A DNA stretch of 64,000 nt from Rhodospirillales bacterium (GCA_016185145.1 JACPOB010000141.1:1-64000), one strand, 5' to 3'. Positions 46,746-55,567 are shown, numbered from the stretch's first letter. Numbers and translations are program-made. The notes: generated by a model from the letters alone, not told the origin.

Positions 46746-46877
46746 TTGACAATGACGGTGGTCCTCATTAGGATGCGAGCGTCTGTCGCTCTATGCATCG
46801 TTTATCCGACCGTAAGCCGGACCGCTCCCTCCCTGGAGCCGGTCATCCCGCCCGGCTGCGTTCAGCCGGGCGGGATG
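46746..46877 (+). ncRNA. Candidate small RNA: promoter followed by structured region and strong hairpin
   Basis: TTGACA (46746-46751), a 17-bp spacer and TAGGAT (46769-46774) look like a sigma-70 promoter. About 70 bases downstream a perfect 14-bp stem, CATCCCGCCCGGCT (46844-46857) with AGCCGGGCGGGATG (46864-46877), closes a six-base loop. A smaller imperfect hairpin (GACCGCTCC/GGAGCCGGTC) precedes it. There is no T-run, so termination is not certain. No protein frame explains the region. Confidence 0.3.
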
Positions 46878-46961
46878 GACTCCGGGTAGCGCAATGGGGT
46901 CATGGCACCGGCCCTGCTGCCCATGACCCCTTCGTCCACCAAGTGGGCACGACTATGTGCG

Positions 46962-47039
46962 CTACAGCATCGCGGCGACCGCCTTCACCTCGGTGTAGGG
47001 CTCGATCGCCTCGCCCTGTATGACGGCGATGCTCTTCAT
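46962..47039 (-). pseudogene. Short frame, possibly a dehydrogenase C-terminal scrap
   Basis: A 25-residue frame on the minus strand (MKSIAVIQGEAIEPYTEVKA, then VAAML). The EPYTEVKAV ending is similar to aldehyde dehydrogenase C-termini, so it may be another decayed fragment. It could equally be chance. Confidence 0.25.
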
Positions 47040-47118
47040 GTGATCACCTTGACGGCAGCCCCTGCTCGGACGAGATCACGGCGAGCCGTGGACGCCGACC
47101 GTTGAAGGTCAGGCGGCT

Positions 47119-48120
47119 CTAGTCGAGCTTCAAACCGATCTTGCGGATCAAGGCGCCCCATTGCGCGGCCTCGGCCCGCCACTCGTCGCGGAAAGCCTCG
47201 GGGCTGAGCGGTGGCCCCATATAGGCGCCGAGCTCGGCAATCCGCGCACGATAGGCGTCGCTCTGGGTGACGTCATTGAGCTCGCGATTCGCCTTGTCGA
47301 CGATCGCGCGCGACATGCCCTTGGGCGCCAGCACGCCGTACCATCCGGCGATGTCGAAGCCGTCGAAGCCCTGCTCGGCCATGGTCGGCACGTCGGGCAA
47401 GGTCGCAAGACGCGCCGGCGTCGTCACTGCCAGGCCTCGGATCTTGCCGCCGGCGATGCCCGCCTTCGCCTCACCGATCGGCGAGACGAACACGTCCATC
47501 TCGCCGCTCGAGAGCGCCAGGATGGTCTGCGGCACGCTGCGGTAAGGGATCATCTCGGCCTTGCCGTCGATGCGCTGCAGGTAGAGCTCGCCCACCAGAT
47601 GGGCGAGGCTGCCCGGCGAGACGTTGGCGAAGGTGACCTTGCCGGGCTGGGCACGAATATAGGCGGCGAGCTCGGCCATGGAGCGTACCGGCAGGCTCTC
47701 GCGCACCAGGATGGCGAACGGCGCCTTGGCCAGCATGGCGACCGGATCGAAGTCGCGATCGACGTCATAGAGCTGGTTCTCGTAGACGAACGGGTTGGTG
47801 ACGATGAGGCTGGCGATGCAGAACAGGAGCGTGTAGCCGTCGGCCGGCGCGCGCGCGGCGACCTGCGCCGAGATGCCGCCGCCCGCCCCCGGCTTGCCGT
47901 CGATGTAGAAGCGCTGGCCCAGTCGTTCCGACAGGGCGTCGAAGACGATGCGCGAATGGGTGTCGGTGATGCCGCCGGTGGACGGCGACACGACGCGCAC
48001 CGGCTTGGTCGGCCAGTCGGTGGCGCGCACCGGTGCGGCGCCCGCCAGGACGAGGCCGGCCGAACCGACGAGCCCGCCCAGCAGCGGTCGGCGCCTAAGG
48101 CTGCTCTCCCCTATGGTCAT
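47119..48120 (-). CDS. Bug/TctC-family substrate-binding protein in a catabolic operon
   Basis: Third Bug receptor, 333 residues from ATG 48120 (MTIGESSLRRRPLLGGLVGS, a Tat-like signal). Marks: KPVRVVSPSTGGITDTHSRI, KPGAGGGISAQVAARAPADG and LATLPDVPTMAEQGF. Its start overlaps the end of the hydrolase gene by 26 bp, so it is the third gene of the monooxygenase-hydrolase-Bug operon. This makes an aromatic or related hydrophobic acid a sensible ligand guess, though the sequence does not prove it. Confidence 0.92.
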   Translation of the reverse strand: MTIGESSLRRRPLLGGLVGSAGLVLAGAAPVRATDWPTKPVRVVSPSTGGITDTHSRIVFDALSERLGQRFYIDGKPGAGGGISAQVAARAPADGYTLLFCIASLIVTNPFVYENQLYDVDRDFDPVAMLAKAPFAILVRESLPVRSMAELAAYIRAQPGKVTFANVSPGSLAHLVGELYLQRIDGKAEMIPYRSVPQTILALSSGEMDVFVSPIGEAKAGIAGGKIRGLAVTTPARLATLPDVPTMAEQGFDGFDIAGWYGVLAPKGMSRAIVDKANRELNDVTQSDAYRARIAELGAYMGPPLSPEAFRDEWRAEAAQWGALIRKIGLKLD

Positions 48121-48919
48121 CGCGATTTCCTCCAATCGTTGTTCTTGCTTGCAGGAAGGCCAGCACCTCGCGGGCGACCGCCTTCGGATCCTGGATGGCG
48201 GCGACATGGCCGGCGCCGGCGATCGTCGCGGTGCGCGCGTCAGGCAGCTCGTTGGCGAGCGAAAGCGTGTGGGCGGGCGGGATCAGCCGGTCGTCGGCGG
48301 CGGCCAGCACCAGGGTCGGGCACGAAATTGCGCCGAGATCGACGGTGACGGCTCGGGCCAGGATGGCGGCGCGCCGTTGCTTCTGCGCGGCGTCACGCCG
48401 GTTGCCGGCGAAGAGGGCGGCGACCTCCGGATGCAGTGCGAGGTATTGCTCCGTGAAGAAGTAGCGGGCGATCTCCGATGCGCTGCCGGGCAGGCTCGCG
48501 CGCAGGGCCGCAAGCCTGGTGAAGACCTCGGGATTGATCGAAGCCGGCGCCACACCGGCCCGGAAGGTGCTGGACAGCACCAGCCGGTCGATCCTCTGCG
48601 GATGGCGTTGGGCCAGCACCTGGGCGATGACGCCGCCCAGCGACGTGCCGAAGACATGGGTCCGCTCGAAGCCCAGCGCCTCGATCAGGGCCGCCGCGTC
48701 GTCGGCGAGCTCCGTGAGGCCGTAGGGCGTGTCGGGATTGCGTGTGGCGCCGGAGTCGCGTTGATCGTAGGCGATCACCGTGAAGTGCTCGGCCAGCAGC
48801 GCGCCGAGGGCGTCGAACATCGAATGATCGGCCTCGGCGCCGTGGATCAGCAGCAGCGGCGCGCCGTTGCCGCGCCGCGCGAAGGCGATCGTCGTGCCGT
48901 TGGCCTGCACCGTGGGCAT
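48095..48919 (-). CDS. Alpha/beta-hydrolase
   Basis: A 274-residue hydrolase. The oxyanion region is PLLLIHGAEADHSMFD, the nucleophile Ser sits in HVFGTSLGGVIAQVLA, the acid is probably Asp in LVLAAADDRLIPP, and the His is in IAGAGHVAAIQDP. In gene order it follows the flavin monooxygenase with two bases between stop and start, and it may open or hydrolyse the monooxygenase product (meta-cleavage-type hydrolases share this outline). No signal peptide. Exact substrate unknown. Confidence 0.92.
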   Translation of the reverse strand: MPTVQANGTTIAFARRGNGAPLLLIHGAEADHSMFDALGALLAEHFTVIAYDQRDSGATRNPDTPYGLTELADDAAALIEALGFERTHVFGTSLGGVIAQVLAQRHPQRIDRLVLSSTFRAGVAPASINPEVFTRLAALRASLPGSASEIARYFFTEQYLALHPEVAALFAGNRRDAAQKQRRAAILARAVTVDLGAISCPTLVLAAADDRLIPPAHTLSLANELPDARTATIAGAGHVAAIQDPKAVAREVLAFLQARTTIGGNRDDHRGEQP

Positions 48920-48921
48920 GG

Positions 48922-50541
48922 TCAGTGCAGCAGCGTGCCGAGCGCGCCGGAAAGCTCTCGCGCCGGATCGCCCGGGACATAGGGCATGCGCCAGGCGACA
49001 TGGCCGTCGGGCCGCACCAGCGCCGCGCCGCGCAAGCCCATCTGGATGCCGTCGGCCGGATGGGCATTGGGCAGCAGTTTTAGGCCGAGCGGCAGGCCGA
49101 GCTTGGCTGCGACGTCGCGGCCGGCCTCCATCCAGGCCTCGCCCATCGGTCCCGCGACCAGCGTGAAATCCTGGTCGAACCAATCGAGCGTCGACTGCTT
49201 GCGCGCCGGATCGAGCCAGAGGTGTGGGAAGCGCCCGCCTGGCCGGTCGGACGGCGCATAGATGCGCGTCAGGTGGCCGCCCTTGGGCGTGCCGTCGGGG
49301 ATCACCGCGCCCTCTTCGTAGGTGAAGCCCAGTGCCTGGCCGATGCTGTGCAGATGGTTGTCGAGGTCGTTGATCCAGAAGCGGATGTGGTCCTCGTTGC
49401 CGGAGCGGATCGCCTGGTCCATGCGCAGGAAGCGGGTGCGGTTGCCGAAGCTGAAATCGGCGTTGGACTGCGCCACAGGCCTCCGCTCGACGTCGTAGCT
49501 GTCGAGCAGCCGTTCGGATGCCCAGCCGCGCAGCACATAGGCGAGCTTCCAGGCGAGGTTGTGCGCGTCCTGCACGCCTGAGTTCAGGCCGAAGCCGCCG
49601 GTCGGCGGGAAGCGATGGGCGGCGTCGCCGACCAGCAGGACGCGGCCGCGGCGGAAGCACTCCGCGACCTGCTTGCTCATGCGCCAGACCGAGCGGTTGA
49701 GCAGCGTGACGTCGAGATCGGGCACGCCGACATGGGCGCGGATGATCTCGATCATCTCCGCATCGCTCCATGGCCGCGGCCGCTCGTCCTTCTGCTCGCC
49801 GATCTGGATGATGCTGAGCCAGCGGTCGCGACCATTGGTGTTGAGGATGCTGGCGCGCGGCACGCCGGGCGTCCTGGAATAGACCTGGTAGCCCGCCGCC
49901 TCGCGCGCCAACGGGAAGCGGGAGAGGTCGGCGCGCCAGTATTCGTTCAGCAGCACGGCGAGCGTCGCAGGCCCCGCCATGTCGATGCCGGCGGCGCGGC
50001 GGGTCTGGCTGCCGGCGCCGTCGCAGGCCAGCAGATAGCGCGCCTGCCAGCGTTCGCTCTGGCCCGTCGCGACATCGCGGATCTCGCAGACGACACCGTC
50101 CTCCCCTTCCTCGAAGCCCACGAACTCGGTGGAGAAGCGCACCTGCACGAGATTGGAATGCTCGATGACGCGGTAGATCTCCTCCTCGACCGCGTCCTGT
50201 GCCACCAGGCATTTCCAGGCGGGCGTCTGGCCGAGATTGGGCTCGGGTCGCGAGCGGCCGATCTCGCGTCCGGCGATGCTCTCGACCTGCACGAACATGT
50301 CGGAGTTGTCCTGCAGGCCGCGATCGCGGATCGCCTGCTCGATGCCCCACTGGCGGAAGATCTCCATGGTGCGCACCCAGCAGCCGCGCGACTTGGGATG
50401 ATCGGTCGTCGTCGGGCTCTTCTCGACGATCACGGCATCGATGCCGAAGCGGTCGAGCAACAGGCCCATCGCCAGGCCGACCGGCCCGCCGCCGACGATG
50501 AAGACCGACGTGCGACGCGGTCCAGGCGAAACGTCGCCCAT
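48922..50541 (-). CDS. FAD-dependent aromatic-type monooxygenase (PheA/TfdB family)
   Basis: A 539-residue class A flavin hydroxylase. FAD-binding GxGxxG is in VFIVGGGPVGLAMGLLLDRF; the DG-type motif is in RYLLACDGAGSQTRRAAGID, and the second FAD site is VLLVGDAAHRFPPTGGFGLN. The C-terminal thioredoxin-like part (FTLVAGPMGEAWMEAGRDVA) is present. GGAGGAAACCAG precedes ATG 50541. It heads an operon with the hydrolase and Bug genes and diverges from a LysR regulator, the classic layout for an inducible aromatic-degradation unit. The substrate is not determined. Confidence 0.93.
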   Translation of the reverse strand: MGDVSPGPRRTSVFIVGGGPVGLAMGLLLDRFGIDAVIVEKSPTTTDHPKSRGCWVRTMEIFRQWGIEQAIRDRGLQDNSDMFVQVESIAGREIGRSRPEPNLGQTPAWKCLVAQDAVEEEIYRVIEHSNLVQVRFSTEFVGFEEGEDGVVCEIRDVATGQSERWQARYLLACDGAGSQTRRAAGIDMAGPATLAVLLNEYWRADLSRFPLAREAAGYQVYSRTPGVPRASILNTNGRDRWLSIIQIGEQKDERPRPWSDAEMIEIIRAHVGVPDLDVTLLNRSVWRMSKQVAECFRRGRVLLVGDAAHRFPPTGGFGLNSGVQDAHNLAWKLAYVLRGWASERLLDSYDVERRPVAQSNADFSFGNRTRFLRMDQAIRSGNEDHIRFWINDLDNHLHSIGQALGFTYEEGAVIPDGTPKGGHLTRIYAPSDRPGGRFPHLWLDPARKQSTLDWFDQDFTLVAGPMGEAWMEAGRDVAAKLGLPLGLKLLPNAHPADGIQMGLRGAALVRPDGHVAWRMPYVPGDPARELSGALGTLLH

Positions 50542-50643
50542 CTGGTTTCCTCCTCGTTGTTCGCGGGAGTTTGCGCGCCGTCGCCTATCTCACAAGAATA
50601 TGTTTGATATGATCTCGATCTCCATTCGAGATGGGAGGCATCG

Positions 50644-51534
50644 TTGGACCTGCGCCAGCTGCGCTACTTCGTGGCGGTCGCCGAGCGCGGCGGCTTCGGT
50701 GCGGCGGCGAGCGCGCTGAACGTCGCCCAGTCCGCGCTCAGCCGGCACATCAAGCTGCTGGAGCACGAGCTGGGCGGCCCGTTGCTCGAACGCGGCGCGC
50801 GCGGCGTGGCGGTGACCGAGGCCGGCAAGGTCCTGCTGGAGCGCGGCCGCTGGCTTTTGGGCGCCGTCGACGACATCAAGGCCGAGGTACTGACCGAGAA
50901 CCGCGAGCCCGGCGGCACGGTACGGCTGGGCGCGCCATCGAGTCTGGCCGACAATTTCTATGCTCCGCTGGCCCGGCTGTTCGCCCGCCGTTTTCCGCGG
51001 GTGCGCCTCGAGCTGAGCGACGGACTGACCGAGGAGATGACCGACCGCCTGTTGAAGGGCGAGCTCGATCTCGCCGTCGTCACCGCCCCGCAGCCCAACG
51101 ACCATCTCGACTACGAAACCCTCGTGGTCGAGCAGGTCTTCCTGATCGGTCCGCCGCGGGATCCGCTGCTCGGTCGCGGCTCGCTGACGCGCAAGGACTT
51201 CCGCCAACTGCCGGCGGCGGTGCTGCCGCTCAGCCGCAGCGCCTTTCCCTCGGGCGTTCGCTCCTCGCTCCGGGTCGAAAGCATGACGCCGCTCAAGCAG
51301 ATGGTGGCGTCGGGCCTCGGCTATGGCCTGCTGCCCTTCTCGGGAATCCACCAGGAGGTCGCCGACGGCACGCTCTCGGCTGCCCGACTGCCGTGGATGA
51401 GCGCCGATCGCGTGCTCGCGCTGCCTCGCGGCCGTCCGACGAGCCGTGCCACGCGCGAAGCCGTCGCAGCGCTGAAGGAGGTCTGCCGGGATCTCGTGCA
51501 GCAGGGCAAGATCCTGACGGTGCGAGCGAAATAG
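50644..51534 (+). CDS. LysR-family transcriptional regulator
   Basis: A 296-residue regulator starting at TTG 50644 (GGGAGGCATCG upstream). The HTH is DLRQLRYFVAVAERGGFGAA then ASALNVAQSALSRHIKLLEH. The C-terminal effector domain includes RLGAPSSLADNFYAPLARLF. It is divergent from the monooxygenase operon with 102 bp between them, so it very probably controls that operon. The inducer is unknown. Confidence 0.94.
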   Translation: MDLRQLRYFVAVAERGGFGAAASALNVAQSALSRHIKLLEHELGGPLLERGARGVAVTEAGKVLLERGRWLLGAVDDIKAEVLTENREPGGTVRLGAPSSLADNFYAPLARLFARRFPRVRLELSDGLTEEMTDRLLKGELDLAVVTAPQPNDHLDYETLVVEQVFLIGPPRDPLLGRGSLTRKDFRQLPAAVLPLSRSAFPSGVRSSLRVESMTPLKQMVASGLGYGLLPFSGIHQEVADGTLSAARLPWMSADRVLALPRGRPTSRATREAVAALKEVCRDLVQQGKILTVRAK

Positions 51535-51651
51535 CGTGCCCCGGGAGGTTTGACGCGCTTGCGAGTCGTTATATATGATTGAATATATCGATCGAGTTTT
51601 CGCGGCACGCTACCCCGCGTGCCGTCTCCTCATCCGTTCAGGAGAAGCGCG

Positions 51652-53148
51652 ATGACAGTCCTTGAAAAGGGTCCGGCCCAGCGTCCGGCCTATGCCGACG
51701 GCAAGACCAAGCTGATGCTGATCGACGGCCGGTGGGTGGCCGCGGCGTCCGGCAAGACCTTCGAAAGCCGCAATCCCGCGACCGGCGAACTGCTGGCGCA
51801 CGTCGCCGAGGGCGATCGCGAGGACATCAACCGCGCCGTCGCCGCGGCGCGCAAGGCCTTCACCGGCCCGTGGAGCAAGTGGAAGCCGGCCGAGCGGCAG
51901 GCCGTGCTGCTGAAGCTCGCCGACCTGGTCGAGCGGCACATCGAGGAACTGGCGGCGCTCGATACCTACGACATGGGCGCCCCGATCAGCCGCACGCGTA
52001 ACAACCGCCAGCGCGCCGTCGGCATGCTGCGCTATTACGCCGGCATGGCGACGTCGATCCACGGCGAGACCATCGACAACTCGCTGCCCGGCGAGATCTT
52101 CTCCTTCACGCTCAAGGAGCCGATCGGCGTGGTCGGCGCCATCATCCCGTGGAACGGCCCGCTCACGGCATCGATCTGGAAGATCGGACCGGCGCTGGCG
52201 ACGGGCTGCACCGTCGTGCTGAAGCCTGCCGAAGAGGCGCCGCTGACCCCGCTCAGGCTGGGGGAGCTCTGCCTGGAGGCGGGCGTGCCCCCGGGCGTCG
52301 TCAATGTCGTGCCGGGCTATGGCGAGACCGCGGGTGCGGCACTCTCCTCGCACCCCGACGTCGACAAGGTCGCCTTCACCGGCTCGCACCTGACCGGCCA
52401 GAAGATCGTCCAGGCTTCGGCCGGCAACCTCAAGCGCGTGTCGCTCGAGCTCGGCGGCAAGTCGCCCGACATCGTGTTCGCCGACGCCGATCTCGACGCC
52501 GCGGTGCCGGGCGCCAGCATGGCGGTGTTCGCCAACTCCGGGCAGATCTGCAGCGCCGGCACGCGCCTGTTCGTCGAGCAGAAGGTCTACGAGGAGTTCA
52601 CCCACAAGGTGGCGGCGTTCGCCAAGGCATTGCGCGTCGGCAACGGTGCCCATCCGGAGACCCAGGTCGGCCCGCTGGTGTCGCCCGAGCAGCTCGATCG
52701 CGTCACCACCTATCTCAGCATCGGCCGCCAGGAAGGCGCGCGCCGTCTCAGCGGCGGCGAACAGCTGACCGACGGCGACTACAAGAAGGGCTACTTCGTG
52801 CCGCCCACGGTGTTCGCCGACGTGAAGGACGAGATGCGCATCGCCCAGGAGGAGATCTTCGGTCCGGTGATCTCGGCCATCCCCTTCACCGACATCGAGG
52901 AGGTGATCCAGCGCGGCAACGCCACGACCTTCGGCCTGGGCAGCGGCGTGTGGACGCGCGACGTCAGCAAGGCGCACAAGCTCGCGCGGGCGATCCGCGC
53001 CGGCTCGGTCTGGATCAACTGCTACCAGGCGATGGATCCGGCCGTGCCGTTCGGCGGCTACAAGATGAGCGGCTACGGCCGCGAGAGCGGCCTGCAGCAC
53101 GTCGAGGAGTACCTCAACGTCAAGGCGGTGTGGATCAAGACCGCCTGA
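51652..53148 (+). CDS. NAD(P)-dependent aldehyde dehydrogenase
   Basis: A 498-residue ALDH. The cofactor-binding PIGVVGAIIPWNGPL is present, the general base is Glu266 in VSLELGGKSPDIVF, and the nucleophile is Cys300 in NSGQICSAGTRLF. The C-terminal end is AVPFGGYKMSGYGRESGLQH. CAGGAGAAG precedes ATG 51652, and an AT-rich promoter region (TATATATGATTGAATATATC) lies at about 51570. Closest in type to betaine/phenylacetaldehyde-like ALDHs; the exact aldehyde is unknown. It ends at a strong terminator. Confidence 0.95.
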   Translation: MTVLEKGPAQRPAYADGKTKLMLIDGRWVAAASGKTFESRNPATGELLAHVAEGDREDINRAVAAARKAFTGPWSKWKPAERQAVLLKLADLVERHIEELAALDTYDMGAPISRTRNNRQRAVGMLRYYAGMATSIHGETIDNSLPGEIFSFTLKEPIGVVGAIIPWNGPLTASIWKIGPALATGCTVVLKPAEEAPLTPLRLGELCLEAGVPPGVVNVVPGYGETAGAALSSHPDVDKVAFTGSHLTGQKIVQASAGNLKRVSLELGGKSPDIVFADADLDAAVPGASMAVFANSGQICSAGTRLFVEQKVYEEFTHKVAAFAKALRVGNGAHPETQVGPLVSPEQLDRVTTYLSIGRQEGARRLSGGEQLTDGDYKKGYFVPPTVFADVKDEMRIAQEEIFGPVISAIPFTDIEEVIQRGNATTFGLGSGVWTRDVSKAHKLARAIRAGSVWINCYQAMDPAVPFGGYKMSGYGRESGLQHVEEYLNVKAVWIKTA

Positions 53149-53152
53149 CGCT

Positions 53153-53192
53153 CTTGCCGGAGCGCGGGCCTGGAGGTCCGCGCTCCGGCAAG
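53153..53192. terminator. Bidirectional hairpin terminator
   Basis: CTTGCCGGAGCGCGG pairs with CCGCGCTCCGGCAAG (15 bp, ten-base loop) between the convergent aldehyde dehydrogenase and nitroreductase genes. It resembles the family C repeats at 29244 and 59598. Confidence 0.85.
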
Positions 53193-53193
53193 A

Positions 53194-53805
53194 TCAGCCC
53201 ATCCACTCTGTGGTATGCCGATCGCGCGCGGGACGCGCGAACTTCGGTGCGTCCGCCGGCATCGGCCTCGGCGTGCCGACGCCCAAGAAGCCGACCAGGC
53301 GGCTCGGCGCTTCGAAGCCCAAGGCCTTGTTGACCTGCGGATCGTAGCTGTTGGCGCCCGTCACCCACATGCCGCCGTAGCCCAGCAGGTGGATGGCGTT
53401 CAGCATGTTCATGGCGGCGGCGCCCGCCGACAGAAGCTGCTCGATCTCGGGGATCTTGCCTTCCTTCATCTCGACGCCGACGGCGATGATGAGTGGCGTG
53501 CGCGCCACCCAGGCACGGGCCTTCTCGGCCATCGCCAGACCGTTCTCCGGATCGCGCGCCATTGCCGCCTCGGCGAGGCGGTCGGCCCAGGCCTGGCGCT
53601 GCGCGCCGCGGATCAGCACGAAGCGCCAGGGCCTGAGGCGTCCGTGGTCGGGCGCGCGCAGGCCGGCATCGAGAATGAGGTCGAGCTCGGCGCCTTCCGG
53701 CGCCGGCCCCTGCAGGAGGTTTGCAGACTGCCGCGACAGCAGCAGCTCGACGGCGCGCAGGCGCTCATCGCGCTGGGCCGCAGGTGAGGCGATGGCATGG
53801 TCCAT
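53194..53805 (-). CDS. Nitroreductase family protein (YdjA-like)
   Basis: A 203-residue FMN-dependent oxidoreductase. LLLSRQSANLLQGPAPEGAE and LRAPDHGRLRPWRFVLIRG carry the FMN-contact residues, and LLGYGGMWVTGANSYDPQVN is the family C-terminal site. Short length and the HGRLRPW pattern point to the YdjA subgroup. Likely a cytoplasmic homodimer reducing nitro or quinone compounds; physiological substrate unknown. It is convergent with the aldehyde dehydrogenase. Confidence 0.92.
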   Translation of the reverse strand: MDHAIASPAAQRDERLRAVELLLSRQSANLLQGPAPEGAELDLILDAGLRAPDHGRLRPWRFVLIRGAQRQAWADRLAEAAMARDPENGLAMAEKARAWVARTPLIIAVGVEMKEGKIPEIEQLLSAGAAAMNMLNAIHLLGYGGMWVTGANSYDPQVNKALGFEAPSRLVGFLGVGTPRPMPADAPKFARPARDRHTTEWMG

Positions 53806-53896
53806 TGCGCCAATATCGGTCGAACGGCGAAGATATGCAAGTGATAGTCATTATCAAATTCGGGAACTTCAGGCCCCATGAATCGTTGCGGTCGCC

Positions 53897-54400
53897 ATGG
53901 AGTGGCTCTGGACGGTCGATTGGGCGGGCATCTTCGTGCCGAAGCACGGACTGTTCGAGCTCTTCCTGCGCGGCACTGTCATGTATCTCGCGATCTTCGT
54001 GCTGCTGCGCATGGTCGTGCGCCGTCATTTGGGCGGCATCGGCATGACGGACATCCTCGTGATCGTGCTGATTGCCGAAGTCGCAGGCAATGGCATTTCC
54101 GAGAACTTCCAGTCGATCGGCGAGAGCTTGGTGCTGGTCCTGACGGTGCTGTGCTGGAGCACGCTGATCGAATGGGCACAGTCGCGCTTCCCCGCATTCG
54201 AGCGGCTAGTGCGCGACCGCAAGCTGAAGCTTGTCGACAACGGGCGCATGCTGCGTCGGAACATGCGCGAGGAGTTCATAACCGTCGAGGAACTGATGGC
54301 CCAGCTGCGTGAAAATGGTCTCGAGGACTGTAGGGACGTGAAGGCCGCGTACATGGAAGCCGATGGCTCCATCAGCATCGTTCGCCGCGACGGCAAATGA
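53897..54400 (+). CDS. DUF421 (YetF-like) membrane protein
   Basis: A 167-residue protein with about three N-terminal membrane helices (LFLRGTVMYLAIFVLLRMVV, DILVIVLIAEVAGNGIS, LVLVLTVLCWSTLIEWA) and a cytoplasmic C-terminal domain (VDNGRMLRRNMREEFITVEE, then LMAQLRENGLEDCRDVKAAY) typical of YetF/DUF421. Molecular role unsettled. It precedes selD by 54 bp on the same strand and may be co-transcribed. Confidence 0.9.
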   Translation: MEWLWTVDWAGIFVPKHGLFELFLRGTVMYLAIFVLLRMVVRRHLGGIGMTDILVIVLIAEVAGNGISENFQSIGESLVLVLTVLCWSTLIEWAQSRFPAFERLVRDRKLKLVDNGRMLRRNMREEFITVEELMAQLRENGLEDCRDVKAAYMEADGSISIVRRDGK

Positions 54401-54454
54401 CCTTGCCCCCGTCGCCCGCGAGTCCGATCATCCGGTCCAACACCGGAGGTTCCC

Positions 54455-55558
54455 ATGAACGTCGCGACCCCACCGAAACCGGCATCCGCCGAAAGCGCCG
54501 CACCACGCCTCACTGAACTCGCCCGCTTTGCCGGCTGCGCCGCCAAGATCAGCCAGGCCGACTTGCACAAGGCGCTGGCGGGCCTGCCCGTCGCCGCCGA
54601 TCCGCGCGTCCTTGTCGGCCACGACACCTCGGATGACGCGGCCATCATCAAGCTGCGCGACGATCTCGCGCTGGTCGAGACCGTCGACATCTTCCCGCCG
54701 ATCGTCGACGACGCCTACGACTACGGTCGAATCGCCGCCGCCAACGCGCTCAGCGACATCTACGCCATGGGCGGCACGCCGCTGAACGCGCTGAGCTTCG
54801 TCGCCTGGCCGGTCGATACGCTCGGCACCACGCCGCTGCGCCAGGTGCTCGACGGCGCCGCCGCGATCTGCAAGGAAGCCGGCATCGCCATTTCCGGCGG
54901 CCATTCGATCGTCGACGAGGAGCCGAAGTTCGGCCTGTTCGTCACCGGCACCATCGATCCGCGCAAGGTCGTCTCTAATGCCGGCGCCCGGCCGGGCGAT
55001 GCGCTGGTGCTGACCAAGCCGATCGGCACCGGCGTGCTGACCACTGCGGTGAAGCGCAACGCCGCACCCGAGAGCGCGCTCGCCGATGCGATCAAGTCGA
55101 TGACGACGCTCAATCGCCATGCGGCCGAAGCGATGAACGCCGCCGGCGCAACGGCGGCGACCGACATCACCGGCTTCGGCCTTTTAGGCCATCTCGGCAA
55201 CATGCTGCGCGCGGCCTCGACCACCGCAGGTACGCCGATCGGGGCGAAGCTCTCCTACGCCGCCGTGCCGGTGTTCGATCGCGTCACTGGCTTCCTCAAG
55301 GACGGCCTCTGCCCTGGCGGCACCCGGCGCAACCTCGAATACGCCGCGCCGCATGCGCGCTTTGCGGACGAACTTGCCGAGCCGCAGCGTTTGCTGCTCG
55401 CCGACGCGCAGACCTCGGGTGGCCTGCTGATCGCGGTGCCTCAGGAGAGGCTTGCGGGACTCGTCGCCGACCTCAAGAAGCGCGCGACGCTGGCACAGGC
55501 AGTCATCGGCACTGTCACCGCCGCCGACAAGCCCGGTGTCATCGAGGTGACCTCATAG
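54455..55558 (+). CDS. selD: Selenide, water dikinase (selenophosphate synthetase)
   Basis: A 367-residue enzyme that makes selenophosphate from selenide and ATP, the selenium donor for Sec-tRNA and selenouridine. The N-terminal active site is RFAGCAAKIS: Cys28 and Lys31 match the essential Cys17 and Lys20 of E. coli SelD, while the second Cys is replaced by Ala. The ATP-binding parts include LVGHDTSDDAAIIKLRDDL, VETVDIFPPIVDDAYDYGRI and ISGGHSIVDEEPKFGL; LADAQTSGGLLIAVP is the C-terminal signature. selA, selB and selC are not in the window. Its presence supports the Sec reading of the TGA at 2786. Confidence 0.97.
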   Translation: MNVATPPKPASAESAAPRLTELARFAGCAAKISQADLHKALAGLPVAADPRVLVGHDTSDDAAIIKLRDDLALVETVDIFPPIVDDAYDYGRIAAANALSDIYAMGGTPLNALSFVAWPVDTLGTTPLRQVLDGAAAICKEAGIAISGGHSIVDEEPKFGLFVTGTIDPRKVVSNAGARPGDALVLTKPIGTGVLTTAVKRNAAPESALADAIKSMTTLNRHAAEAMNAAGATAATDITGFGLLGHLGNMLRAASTTAGTPIGAKLSYAAVPVFDRVTGFLKDGLCPGGTRRNLEYAAPHARFADELAEPQRLLLADAQTSGGLLIAVPQERLAGLVADLKKRATLAQAVIGTVTAADKPGVIEVTS

Positions 55559-55567
55559 TCCAGAAGA

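Larger units (their letters stand above)
46546..47118. other. Gene-poor stretch with hairpins and remnants
   Basis: No convincing full gene in about 570 bp. It holds a candidate small transcript (46746-46877), a second perfect hairpin GGGGTCATGG/CCATGACCCC (46896-46905 with 46921-46930), and a 25-codon frame at 46962-47039. No tRNA or riboswitch was recognised. Confidence 0.6.

Noticed and set aside
46546..47118. tRNA genes (including selC) in the largest gene-poor gap
   Set aside because: No cloverleaf with a GTTCRA-type T-loop and matching acceptor stem was found by eye; the perfect hairpins present do not fit tRNA geometry.
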